Source of the DNA: Paralichthys olivaceus | Lineage: Eukaryota; Chordata; Actinopteri; Pleuronectiformes; Paralichthyidae | Direction of reading: 5' to 3' | Assembly (NCBI RefSeq): GCF_024713975.1 | Contig: NC_091104.1 | Location: 11,303,580 to 11,367,579 of the forward strand | Length of the DNA: 64,000 bases | Part shown: in pieces, positions 34,401-45,500 of the stretch | Layout: every line of letters starts with the position of its first letter | Numbering within the stretch: position 1 is the stretch's first letter | The notes under the pieces: model-generated | The model's database searches: none | What the model was told of the DNA's origin: nothing | What the model saw: the letters and a program-made list of their open reading frames with translations, nothing else | Translations under genes and position numbers: made by a program

Positions 34401-37400
34401 TTTGCTCTGCTGCATGCGTTGACTCGACATGTGCGTGTCTGCTCCAGTGTCTGTGCTGTCCACCTACCCACTGTGCGGCCACTAATGCAGCAGACCTAAT
34501 TGCTTTTCCCTGGGCTGTTGCAGTGACTCACACTGTGGCACAATGTGAAGCCTCGCTGTTATTGACACCAGCCAACCCTCATTTATTTATGAGTCACTTA
34601 TCTGCCAATAAACCTTTATTAACATTGAGCTACCTGCAGTAAAACTACGTCAGAACACGCAACTAAAGCCGTCATGTAACTTACTCAGACACTTTATTTA
34701 TGTATAAGTACTTAACTTCTATTAAATGACGATCCATGACATTTCAGAGGGGAACACTGTACTTTCCCCCTAATGCATCGTAAAAAGTTAAACTACCTTG
34801 CATGTCAAGTAATTCCTGCTGTAAAACCAAAGTTCAGCTTGCATGTTCCATCTGTAATAATGACATCATATTAATATGCATACATTGGCCAATACAATTA
34901 CAAACATGAAGATGAAAAATGTTAAAATATGGTTGAACCCCCAGTAGATACCTTCTTCAAAGTCTGGGACTTTATATTTAAAACTCATTGTTATTGTCTT
35001 TGTCAAAGGAGAATTTATGGCAGAGCTGTTGAGTGTGACACATAAGATTATGACACTGCTGGGAGCCATTTTGGTGCATAATGAGTATTTTTACCTTCTA
35101 GTGCAATGCCTGCCTGTTTTGGAATAGATTGTTTGCTCGGCCTGTTGTGATGCTGGTTGCAGCTTTCTTCCTGAAACTGTAAAAGTGACCTGCAGTAACA
35201 GATAGATAGATAATTAGATAGATAGATAGAGAGATAGATAGAGAGATAGAGATATAGAGAGATAGAGAGATAGATAGATAGATGGGTAATATGATGAATG
35301 ATGGATATGATGAACCCTAACCCTTCCACATACAGACAGCACAGTTCTGTGATTATTCAACAAATGAAGATGAAGAACATGATAATAAAATATCAATAAT
35401 GCAGCCCAAATTAACATTACTTCAAAATACCACCTCAATAATGAACACATAGTTAAATCAATATCTCTACTCAATTTTACACTTCTTTTGGTCAAGGGAG
35501 ACTTTATAGCAGAGCTGTTGCACTGGATTTAATTCCTTTTACAGTTCCACCTCTCAAATGGTTATTCAGTGTGACATATAATATTGTGACACTGCTGGCA
35601 GCCATTTTGGTGCATAATGACAATTTTTTCAAGTCCATCAAAACACAACTTACTTGTAAATTTGTGTTTTCCCCTTGTTTAACCCAGCTCATCACCTTGT
35701 TCTAGTCACACACACATGGCTCTAATAAATTTGTGCAGCACCTGGCACAGTGACAGAGCCAGTGTGAAGGAGAGAGAGCGAGGCACCGTGCTGGCTGGAT
35801 CACTGCCGTCACCTGCTGCGGGGTAGAGAGCCCCACTGAGAGGATAAAGATCTGCATATAGGGTTTGGTCCATCTCTAATGATCCTGCAGTGGAGAATAT
35901 GAAAACACATTAGCTAAAGAGCCCGTCATGATCTCTGGGCGGTGCTGCATGGTGACTGGGCGTCTGTGCACTGCAAGCCAAAAAAAAGGAAAAGAGCATG
36001 ATGTGGGAAAGAAAAACACCATTTGTCGCACTCATTAACAGGCTGCGACACAAATCAAAGTTATTATGCCTCAAAAAGTGCACGTGCCAAAGGAAGATTT
36101 TCCACATATTTAATGCAGCGTGAACTTGGCTGTTCTTTGAAAAAGAGACAAAAATAGACTTCCTCATAAAGTATTCAGTTACATTGTGGGGCTATTTATA
36201 GCCCTCCCTCGACTCCAGAATTAGGTTATTTGGAGTTAATTATATAATTACTGCTTTGATTTTGCCCCATAAAGAAGCTGTGTCTGCTAAAACCTATGAA
36301 ATAACATTAGCGCAATTGAATAATTTTAGATAGAGAAATTTGTCTCATTAGTGGGTGACTATGGTGATGGGGCTGAGGTAATATCAGGCATGGACCTGCA
36401 GCAGTGGGTGTTGAAGTGGTCCTCTGCTTTGAAATCTATGTCACGAGAGTTAATACATATTTTATTACATGGACGTGCATCTCACCGACAGCTTGCATGG
36501 AATGATTGTGGGGTTGCACCCAATGAAGAAGCTTACGACATCCCACAAGGAGTGTTGAGCACGTTGCTTATGAAAAGAAATCCCTCACAATGACTCTCAA
36601 GTCAGCAGAAACATTGTTTATCTGAGCCCAGAAGCAAAATTCAAACTGTAAATTTCCACAGAGATAAGAGAGAAAACACTTGTCTCATAAAGTACTCACA
36701 AGCAGGGAGTGTAGACAGAGAGCAAAGATAGTAGATTAACATTTCATGTCGACATAACGGAGCACAGAAGCAGATGAATGAGAATAATGATGCTGTGAAT
36801 GCAGAGCGTTATGTGGCTTCTTAATGTTTTCCAAACACCAGACAAGTCGAGGATAAAAGAGGAGCTGAGGGGCTGCAGAAAAAGGCTGATGCTGTAAAAA
36901 TAGGGAAAAAAAGAGGGGAAGTCGGTGTTGATTTAGTCAGTGTGAACTGTAAAAACATGCAAATTGGATGGAGAGGGAAAAACAAGCTGCAGGTGAAGAG
37001 CAGAGATGTTTCTGTGTATTTCCACAGGATTAGTAGAATTCTTACATGTTTTCACGTACTGACATTATAATCACTGATAGAAAAGGAAGAGAGATACTTG
37101 TTTAGAGATTTCTTTTTTAGGATGTTTTGCTAATATGCTAGGACAGTGCCTCCCGAAAATCCAGGACTTCACTTTCTTTAACATTGTGAGAAACGGCGTT
37201 TTTCAACATTTTCACAATTTTCCTTGGGTCTTAATGAAAAAAAGCACATTTAGGAAACTGATACCTGAGTGAGTGAGTGAGTGAGTATGTGAAATCTGAT
37301 ACAGCTTGTCTGAATTGAAGGGACTGTATGTGCTGCTGAGTGCTGGTTTTCTATTGAATTTTACTTAAGGACTCAAATAAAGCACAGGAAATCCCTTCCT

Positions 37401-40400
37401 TGTTTGAAATGGCCACAACCAGCAGACACTCATATTTAGTTATATTTAGTTAAATTTGACATGTATGGGGCTGAGCTTTATGGATGAATCTACATTAACA
37501 GTATTGAGTCATAAAATAATCACATTCATGTTCATAACAATGCTTGTTTAGTTCACGTCTAATTACAGATTGATTTGAATGATTGATTTGAATAATTAAT
37601 ATAATCGTATAACACAATATGATCATATTATCATGGTAAGCTTCCATTTTCAGTTGCAATGATATCAGAATGATTGGATTTAACGTAACTCCAGCTTCTC
37701 AGCTCCACTTCCTGTTATTACAGTGTCATGACACATGATTAAATTCTCCATCTATCTTAAACGCCCCTCCCCCTCCTTCTAAACACACATTTTCTCCTCC
37801 TCTCTCCTCTCTCCCCTCTTTTATCTGGTGATAACATTGCAGGTCGATCTAGAGATATGCACGTTCCATCTATCCTCAGACGCCTCAAGTGTTACACAAT
37901 CAGTGGCACATTTGCAAACACACACAAGAGACACATGCACACAGGAAAACATAAACATTGGCAGGAGGTGGGTTAACGTGCTCACTCTTGTCACGCCATC
38001 AGGACTTTCATACAGTGAAGTCAGAGCTGGCACGTTGTGTGTTTGTTGTGTTGCCATCAGCTGAGCCGACATGTAACCATGACCCTGAATTCCCCTGTTT
38101 ATGACGATCTAATGGGTTAGGTGCTCGTTTCACTGTCACTGAGTCTCCATGATTTTATATTTACAATCTTTGCTTCTAAGGTTACAATCTTATATCTCAG
38201 GTTCAAATACCTGCCAGTGGACTATCATCTTTATATTTATGACTTGTTCTCTTTGCAGCATGCAATAGATGCAGTGAGTGCAGGAGTGAGTCCGATCGGA
38301 GACATATCTTATAATTCCAGTTACTGGGACATGGGCAGCGCCTTCTTCTTTGCTGGAACTGTCATCACAACCATAGGTGAGTTTAAAATACTCTAATACC
38401 AGTTAAATATGGTGATGTTCAGAGTCAGTGCAAATCACATTTGAAGAACTTCCATGAATGCTATATGTATCAACACACTTCAGCCACATTACTTTATGCT
38501 TCCGACTAGTTGGAATGAATCAAATTTTCAGGTATTGGAGCATTTAGGGATTTGTCCCTTCAGTTTGTTAGAGGTGTTTCTCAGTGTAAATCTCTGTTAT
38601 GAAACTGTGATTGCTTCGTTCTTACCGTTGCTCTCAAGTGATTTTAACAAATCCCCTTTCCCCACGTAAGGTGATGTTTAATGACGCAAAGCAGAGACAC
38701 TGGGATTTAACAACCAAATACAACACCATCAAGGGTTCTTACAAAACAGGCATCACTGACACAGAGGATACTGTTTGGATCTTGCTTTTATAAGAAAATA
38801 ATGTTATTAAAAAAATATAATTGATCAAAGCTCATTTTTTGTAGATACCTGTAAGCTTTGGCCATTTACAATAAATATTCCATTCCTGAGCCATTTGGTG
38901 AACGCCAGAGCTAATGCATCAAAGTTTCTGTTCTGTCAAGTAGCTGCACAGACTGTACCTCCTCTGAAATTACCGAGAAAAACACCATGTTACAGACTTG
39001 TTACTCTGGTCTAGTGCAGAATTTCATTACCTCATGCACTGATGCGTGTTGGCTTCAGTGGATTAATTTATTTCACAGCCCAGAGAAAGAATGACAAAAA
39101 CAAAGACATCCAGCATACAATTCTCAACTGAATATAAATAGAAGAGTTGTGACGTTGATGAGCTTCAGTGAAAGGAACATGAACGTAAACATGTGACAGA
39201 CAGGATGTATTTTACTTTAATGGTCAGGCCACAACATGTGGAAATGGAAGGAATTGGGTAGAGAACAGTTTATGCTCTTGTCCCTGTCTCCCGGGCTCCG
39301 TCATTGTATCTCTGTCACTGCAGGGCCATAATTAATGTAATTTTCTCTAAGGGGAACCTAATTATTGTCTCTCTTGGAGGTTATTTACCTCAGACCCCTG
39401 CTTCAAGTGCTGAAAGGTATTGCATGAGCCTTTCAATTGATTTTGTTGCATAAGAAAGTCTTGATTGTCTTTTCTGCGTCTCATCTTACTATTTATACCC
39501 CTCCCCCCTGTGCCACCTCCGCACCACATCCCCTCGGACTTGTTTCCCATCCTGGTTTCACTTCCTTATAATTTAATCTTTCTTACCTTATTCCTCCTCT
39601 TTTTCCTCTTCTTTATTAATTCGACAGGTTATGGAAACATCGCTCCGAGCACGGAAGGAGGGAAAATCTTTTGCATTCTTTATGCGATATTTGGCATTCC
39701 CCTGTTTGGCTTCTTGTTGGCCGGAATTGGAGACCAGCTCGGGACCATCTTTGTGAAAAGCATCTTGAGAGTTGAGAGGATATTCAGGGTGAGTTTACAA
39801 GTATCACAGCGTATTGTATCGCAGAGTATTGTATCGCAGACTATTCGCACCCCCGCTGCTGCACAAAGAGCTGTTCACCCGTTTATTCAAAGTGCGGTGA
39901 AGCCCGACTCAGTACGCAGAACCTCGAACTGGAGAATTGGTTATCGATGTCATGAACTCATTCAACGTTACTTATGTTGAAGTATCCAAGCCCCTCTCTG
40001 TACTGGTCACCTGTTTCTTCCAAGCTTATTAATATTGAACTTATCTCTTGTCTAAATCAAAACATTTGACACTGTACTTCCTTTGGCATTTAGCAAAACA
40101 TGTACCGAGTGTGAGGCCAATAAGATGAATGGTTCCTAAGATATTCCATATGCAGACAAACTTCTGGAAATATTAGATTTAGTCCACGTTTTATTAGACC
40201 ATAAAAGCTTTATTGCACCATATTATATTATATATTAGGCCATATAAGCTTTATTACACGATATAACATTAAAGATTAGGTTATATAAAGTTCATCATGC
40301 TATCACTATTTTTCATTCTAATTCTAGCTTATCCAATTTGTTTGTCTTTTCAGCAAAAACACAAACAGATCAGTCAGACCAAGATCAGAGTGACCTCCAC

Positions 40401-41977
40401 CATCCTCTTCATCCTGGCTGGCTGCATTGTCTTCGTCACCATCCCGGCTGTCATCTTCAAACACATCGAGGGCTGGACCACGCTGGAGGCCATCTACTTT
40501 GTAGTGATCACTCTCACCACGGTGGGAATAGGAGACTATGTGGCAGGTAGAGAGATGTGGAGTAGATGGTTCACATGGTTCTTTTTTTATTAACTTTAAT
40601 GACTTTCTATTGACATTATTTCCTCTTCATCTCCAGGTGGAGACCGCAGGATCGAATACAAGCAGTGGTACAAGCCGCTGGTGTGGTTCTGGATCTTGGT
40701 GGGCTTGGCGTACTTTGCAGCCGTCCTCAGCATGATTGGAGACTGGCTTCGAGTGTTGTCTAAAAAGACCAAAGAGGAGGTGGGGCTCATTCAATTACAC
40801 CTCTCAGTATTACATTAGAGAGGCAGAACGTAAAAGGTCACTCAGCTGCTGCCTCACGTGCTCCTCGTGTCTGCTCTCTCATTTTGCACGTTAATTGCTG
40901 TGATTAACAAACATATATTGTTTGAGGTGTAGATGTTTCAGTCCAGTCAGTGATCTACTGATCCGCTAGAGTGGAAAGTGATGTCAGTGCTAAGCCTGTA
41001 GCTCAGTGTAGGGGTTGTCACTTTAGATGTAGTCCAAAAAGTTGTATAAGAAAAGTACAAATTAAATGAAATATGAATATAAAGATGTAAAATAAAAACA
41101 TAAATGCACATCTTTTCTTTTCTGTGTTGTAAAAGATTTTTATGGACAAATCCATTGTTGGTTTAGTTGTTTTCATTTGATTTGATAACAGAGGAAAAAT
41201 ATCACCATCCTCATCCTTGAAAACTGTTTTTGACTGTACCCAATACCCCCCCAATCCATTTGCTCTGTTTTCCTTATTGCTCTGTTGTCACAGGTTGGGG
41301 AGTTTAAAGCTCATGCGGCTGAATGGAAGGCAAATGTGCGAGCAGAGTTCCGTGAAACGCGGCGGCGCCTGAGTGTTGAGATCCATGACAAGCTCCAGCG
41401 GGCCGCCACCATCCGCAGCATGGAGCGCCGTCAGCTCGGCCTGGAGCAGCGAGCTCACTCTCTCGACATGCTGTCTCCAGAGAAGCGAGCCATGTTCGCC
41501 AGCCTGGACGCTGGCCGCTTCAAGACTTCTTCCCAAGAGAGCATCGACACCAAGCTCAACAACCTGAGACTGAAGGGGGCCTGTGAGTCGTACGACCATC
41601 AGGGGAGCGAGCAAACGCCGCAGACAGCGTCTTCCTCCGAGGAGAACCTCTTCAATCTACGCTTCGGCTCCCTCACCAAGCTGGGAAGACGCAACAAGAG
41701 CCGCGAGCTTCGGGGGAACATCCCTGAAGATGTTCGCAGGGCAAGCGTAGGCATAAACACTGGCAGTGCCATGCTAGGGGAGGAGAGGACGGAGGAGGAA
41801 GAGGAGGATGACGGGGAGTCACATGAGGAAAATGGAGAGAGGAAAGAGGGAAACATCAGCTTGACAAACTTGTCGCAGTACACCGTGGAGCGAGCCAAGC
41901 TGAATGGGTTCATGCCAGCACAGGCCAAAGACAGGGAGAAAGATGAGGGGGTGAATGGACAAGCACTTCAGGTGTAG
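25447..41977 (+). CDS. kcnk10: Potassium channel subfamily K member 10 (TREK-2)
   Basis: Two-pore-domain background K+ channel of the plasma membrane, opened in this family by stretch, lipids, heat and intracellular acid. Seven coding exons: 25447-25501, 29231-29646, 38259-38376, 39628-39788, 40354-40546, 40637-40779, 41294-41977, giving 589 aa. The first exon reads [18 protein letters not shown], matching a human KCNK10 isoform N-terminus. Seen in order: TM1 ([19 protein letters not shown]), the extracellular cap with sequon NSS, pore 1 [17 protein letters not shown]2, TM3 ([19 protein letters not shown]), pore 2 [12 protein letters not shown] with Ile where the family has Phe, TM4, the TREK regulatory stretch [17 protein letters not shown], and [13 protein letters not shown] with a PKA-type Ser. 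The acidic, Ser-rich C-tail ends QALQV. TREK-1 (KCNK2) is the alternative; the C-tail ([20 protein letters not shown]) and neighbours favour KCNK10. Confidence 0.95.
26591..26632. repeat. (GA)n microsatellite
   Basis: Near-perfect GA dinucleotide run with single G interruptions. Confidence 0.9.
29035..29185 (+). repeat. Teleost interspersed repeat end abutting KCNK10 exon 2
   Basis: Contains atctcacgattttaaagaga and ends aacctccctggtggaggt, an end I recall as frequent in fish repeats of the 'cctccttggcggaggt' type. It lies only about 45 bases before the splice acceptor of exon 2. Confidence 0.5.
30150..30480. repeat. Possible interspersed repeat, family not assigned
   Basis: The stretch with aacctgaacaaggtcatac, ctattggagtttctgcagca and gtgtaaacaggaatatgaat has the look of a widespread fish repeat, from memory only. 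No clear terminal repeats were found, so limits are rough. Confidence 0.3.
30885..31170 (+). mobile_element. SINE/LINE-type retroposon copy
   Basis: Contains in order the hallmark blocks 'gtatgttctccccatg', 'cacagtccaaagacatgcag', 'cctgttcagggtgtacccc', 'ggatccgctccagctcc' and 'aggataagtggtata' followed by gatgga repeats at its 3' end. These form a very common retroposon in teleosts (family name not assigned here). Diverged, non-coding. Confidence 0.75.
35000..35640. repeat. Pair of related non-coding segments
   Basis: 35009-35095 and 35497-35640 share 'ggcagagctgtt', 'gtgacacataa'/'gtgacatataa', 'gacactgctgg', and 'agccattttggtgcataatga' in the same order and orientation about 500 bases apart. 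The second copy has an insert of about 50 bases after the first shared block. Either a local duplication or two copies of one repeat. Confidence 0.65.
35201..35284. repeat. (GATA)n microsatellite
   Basis: Interrupted tetranucleotide GATA run with GAGA interruptions. Confidence 0.9.
38377..39627 (+). other. kcnk10: KCNK10 intron 3, splits the pore-1 signature
   Basis: The intron interrupts the first Gly codon of the GYG filter (exon 3 ends ATAG, exon 4 starts GTTATGG). The 3' end has a long pyrimidine tract before acceptor cgacag at 39622-39627. No other feature. Confidence 0.7.
39800..39846. repeat. Short tandem repeat of 15-bp unit in KCNK10 intron 4
   Basis: gtattgtatcgcaga occurs twice in a row near 39812-39841, with a further partial unit on each side. 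Confidence 0.75.
40185..40300. repeat. Degenerate tandem array of about 45-bp unit in KCNK10 intron 4
   Basis: Three diverged units with the pattern 'ttaga/ggccata(ta)aaagctttattrcaccatat..' follow one another up to 50 bases before the acceptor region of exon 5. Confidence 0.55.
40780..41293 (+). other. kcnk10: KCNK10 intron 6
   Basis: Donor GTGGGG after AAAGAGGAG; acceptor tgtcacag at 41286-41293. Nothing else seen. Confidence 0.7.
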
Positions 41978-43180
41978 AGACAGAGAGAGTGAGACAGAAA
42001 CTCAGACAGACTGAGAGATGTCAAGAAATGTGCCTTTCTGTTCCCCATGCTTAGATTGGAACTGCTCCCAGGAAGATCAGTCAGCGTGCCATAGCCATGG
42101 GAAGAAAAACGTGTTGCCAAAAACAAATAAAACTGAAAAGAGGCTGTAGCTAAAATACCTCTCTGCATATTTATTGTACAACAGGCTACTTGAGACAAGC
42201 CCTCGTCTTTTCAGCCCTTCTTGGATCTTCCGAGACGTCGGGAAACGGCCATCTGTTCACGTCGAATCTTATTTTTCATTAATGTGGGCAGGACAGTTTG
42301 AGCCATGTCACCCATCTTCAGGAACATTATAGATCTCTGCTGCGTCGTATCGTACTGTGGGAGCTATTTAAAGCTCGGCAGCCTGCTACGAAAGGACTTT
42401 TAACAAATGGAGAGTGGGAGGCTGTGTTTCTGCCAGATCGATAGACAATACAAGCATTTACCGAAGGTTTAAAACAACTACACACTTAAGAGCTCACAAA
42501 GAAAATATTCATCTGGATAGTGCATGGCTCTTGAAACACAACCATAGCAGTTTGAAAGCTGTAATAAGGTTTCTTTCTTTGTGTTGTAATAAAATGACGC
42601 TGCGCTGGAATTCACCTGTTAAAGACACAGTTAATCACCTTTGGACACGAGATTGTCAGATTGTTTTTTTTATTTTGTACATGACTTTCACATGATCACA
42701 AAATGACTTGAGATCCTCCAAATGACTTTTTAAATGAGCGAATGTGACGCTGTTGATTTTCTACTCACCGCGCATGTCTGCATCTGTGTTTACTCCTTTT
42801 TATATCAGACGAGCACTTGAGTTGTATTTTCCATCGAGCTGTAAAATGTTTACTTTTTTGTTTTCTGAAACATGTCCTGTAATTAATAATTCACTGAAAT
42901 GTTTTGAACACATGACGATGAGCTTTTTTGCATTTCTTATAAAAACAGGTACTGACACTGGAGCCTAATTTTACAGAATTATCAAATGTATCACACACGG
43001 ACACACACATGGACACACACACTGGTTGTACGTGTAACCTGTTTAGCATTAATCTTTCCATGACCATGACCTGTGACGAGCTTAGCGACTATTTGTTGTG
43101 TACAGTTTATTTTATGAACAGATCACATTAAATGTAGTGAGTGCCTTTTTCCAGATAATAAACATGACAAATTAAATTTT
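41978..43180 (+). other. kcnk10: KCNK10 3'UTR region with candidate poly(A) signals
   Basis: AATAAA occurs at 42126-42131 and again at 43157-43162, so a short (about 150 nt) and a long (about 1.2 kb) 3'UTR are both possible. No coding potential. Confidence 0.45.
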
Positions 43181-45289
43181 AAAAAGTGGTGATTTTGACT
43201 TTTCTCTTGTTCGGTGGATATGAGGTCACAGCTGCTGCTTGGTGAAGATGTTAGAAGACATATGTGTCCTAAGCATTTTATGAGTGAGTTATTTAATGGA
43301 AAAAGCTCATAGTTATTTAATATTTAATAACAATAACATTTATTGGCAAAGACAGAGACTGTAGCCTAAACTTATTTAAACCCTTGTCATCCTCCACGAG
43401 AACATAAAGAAAGCCCTTCACAGCTGCTAGTTGCAATGCTTGTGTATCTACCCTGGGGCAGATACAGGCTGTATATGTTCCTTCAAGCATTGTCATGCAG
43501 TTCATTCATTACTGGACATAATCAAAGCATCCTGAGGTCCAGGGATTGACCCCTGTGCCAGAGGCTTACCCATACCTGGCTCTAGGCTTCGTTATTATGA
43601 TAAATGCCGTACGAATTGGACATATAATTGGTCTCTCTGTGAAAATTGGCCCCTTTATTGCCCCTAATTTAGAATAATCCTACATCCTCCACTGGCCCAA
43701 TGCATCTGTTTACATTTAAATAACATTTTGCTTTGTTTGGTCCGGCCTGAAGTGTAACTGAAGCAGCTACATGGAATTCATCCATTATTAATTTCATTAG
43801 CATCATGTAAAATGTTTTCTCTGATAAAGTCTCAATGTCATTATATATTTAGATCTTTTGCCAGAAGCCATTGGCTGGAAGAAGTGTTTTGTTATTGTTA
43901 ATTAAAAATAGAAGATGAATGGAATGAATAGTATAATGAATGAATGAATAGAATAATGAATAGTTAGATATACTACTCTGTATATGACCAGTGTGAAACC
44001 TGCTTTTACAGGACACAAGGACGTTAAGGCGACTTTTACTTTTCAGGTTTTGGCCCAAACACGTTTGTTCCCTTATTAAAATGGAATGGAGATTTTCACT
44101 TCTGATAAGTGGCTGTGAAAAATGATGGTTCCCATAAAAAAGTGACGTATTGAAAACAGTTAAATTTGACCTTTAGTTTAATGTAATTTATTCCTGTTGT
44201 GTCAAAATATGTGAAAGTATTTAATGCAGTAATTGTAAATACAGTCAATGCTCATCAGTGATCTCAGGTTTTACAGCTATTTACGACATTATTCGCTCTT
44301 TTGTCCTCATAAAAAAAAACAACAAGACCAAAAACAAAACAAGGTGACAAAAGGACAAACTAGAAATGATCTCAATTTACTGAATCAATTCAAACACAAT
44401 ATGTCACCCTGTCTTGCATTTATTTTTATCCCATTGCTTTTTTTCCCCCACTCCTCATAAAATTGTATCCCAACCCAATATTCTAATTACATTATCACTG
44501 TGAATTTGCTTCGATGCAGCTTTTGTGGGTTATTAAATGACAAAACACACTGTTATGTAAGCAACTCATGGCGTGTTGCAGGGTGATGGAGCCCAAGGAC
44601 TCCATCTGTGCACGTCTCGCTCAGAGCCACGGTCAGGTGCTCAGAGTGTGTTGCACTGAGGAGAGCGACCCAGCTGAAAGCACCACAGAAGGAATTAATC
44701 AGGGAGGCAGGCCAGTGTATGGGAGGGCCATAAATCGCATGTCATGGAAAGGGTGTGTGTGTGTGTTTCCTTCAAGGTGGAAGTGACCTCAACCTGCCTC
44801 CGCCCTTCTCCTCTTCTCTTTCTCTGTCGTCTGTCGATCACTATCTTTCTATCTCTTTACCCTCAGCTCCATGTCTCCCCCCACACATGATGAAACACCA
44901 AATGGGGTTTTATTCTCTCAGGTTGTTTTTAATTAGTTTTTGACTCTATTTCTGTGATCGTCACTGTAGTCATGTCAATCTGATTCATTTATACTGAAGT
45001 GGAAGTGGTGAGAGAAGGTGATCCTGCATGTCCATCAAACACCAGTTGTGTATGAAAATGCTCTAAAAGTAACAAAATGACAGCATCAATTACATTAATA
45101 ATCACATATACAAAAGAAAAGATTACTTTCATGTGCTGTGTTTAAAATGGGGTTGCACACCATAACATATTTAAGTAATCTAGTATAACACGGCAAACAC
45201 GTTTGTAAAAAATCCTGAAACTCACAGTCTCTCTGCAATATCTGGTGCAGTGCTGGGAATTACAACAATACCACAATTACTTGTAAAAT

Positions 45290-45500
45290 GATTCCCTAAG
45301 GCTCAGCACATAGAGCGGGTCGTCCACTAACCAGAAGGTCTTTGCCTGATCCTTGGCTCCTACAGTCTGTGTGCATCCTTGGGCAAGACACTGAACCCTA
45401 AATTGCCCCTGACGGCTGCTCCACCAGAATGTAAATGACGTGTGGCAGAAAAAGTGCTGCATGTGTGTGAATTGGTAAATGTGACTTGTAGTAAACAGGA
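45290..45500 (+). mobile_element. tRNA-derived SINE-like copy
   Basis: Begins taaggctcagcacatagagc and continues with gggtcgtccactaaccagaa, then 'gtgtgcatccttgggcaaga', 'cactgaaccctaaattgccc' and 'ggtaaatgtgacttgtagta', the ordered blocks of a widespread teleost SINE. The 5' part has a tRNA-like A-box layout. A long minus-strand open frame over it (45277-45723) is not a gene. Confidence 0.75.

Larger units (their letters stand above)
29647..38258 (+). other. kcnk10: KCNK10 intron 2 (8.6 kb)
   Basis: The largest intron in the window. It contains a SINE/LINE-like segment (30885-31170), a possible repeat at 30150-30480, a (GATA)n tract (35201-35284) and two related non-coding segments (35000-35095 and 35495-35640). 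No coding exon recognised. Confidence 0.6.

Noticed and set aside
41288-41928. Two minus-strand frames of about 110 aa
   Set aside because: Antisense shadows of KCNK10 exon 7.
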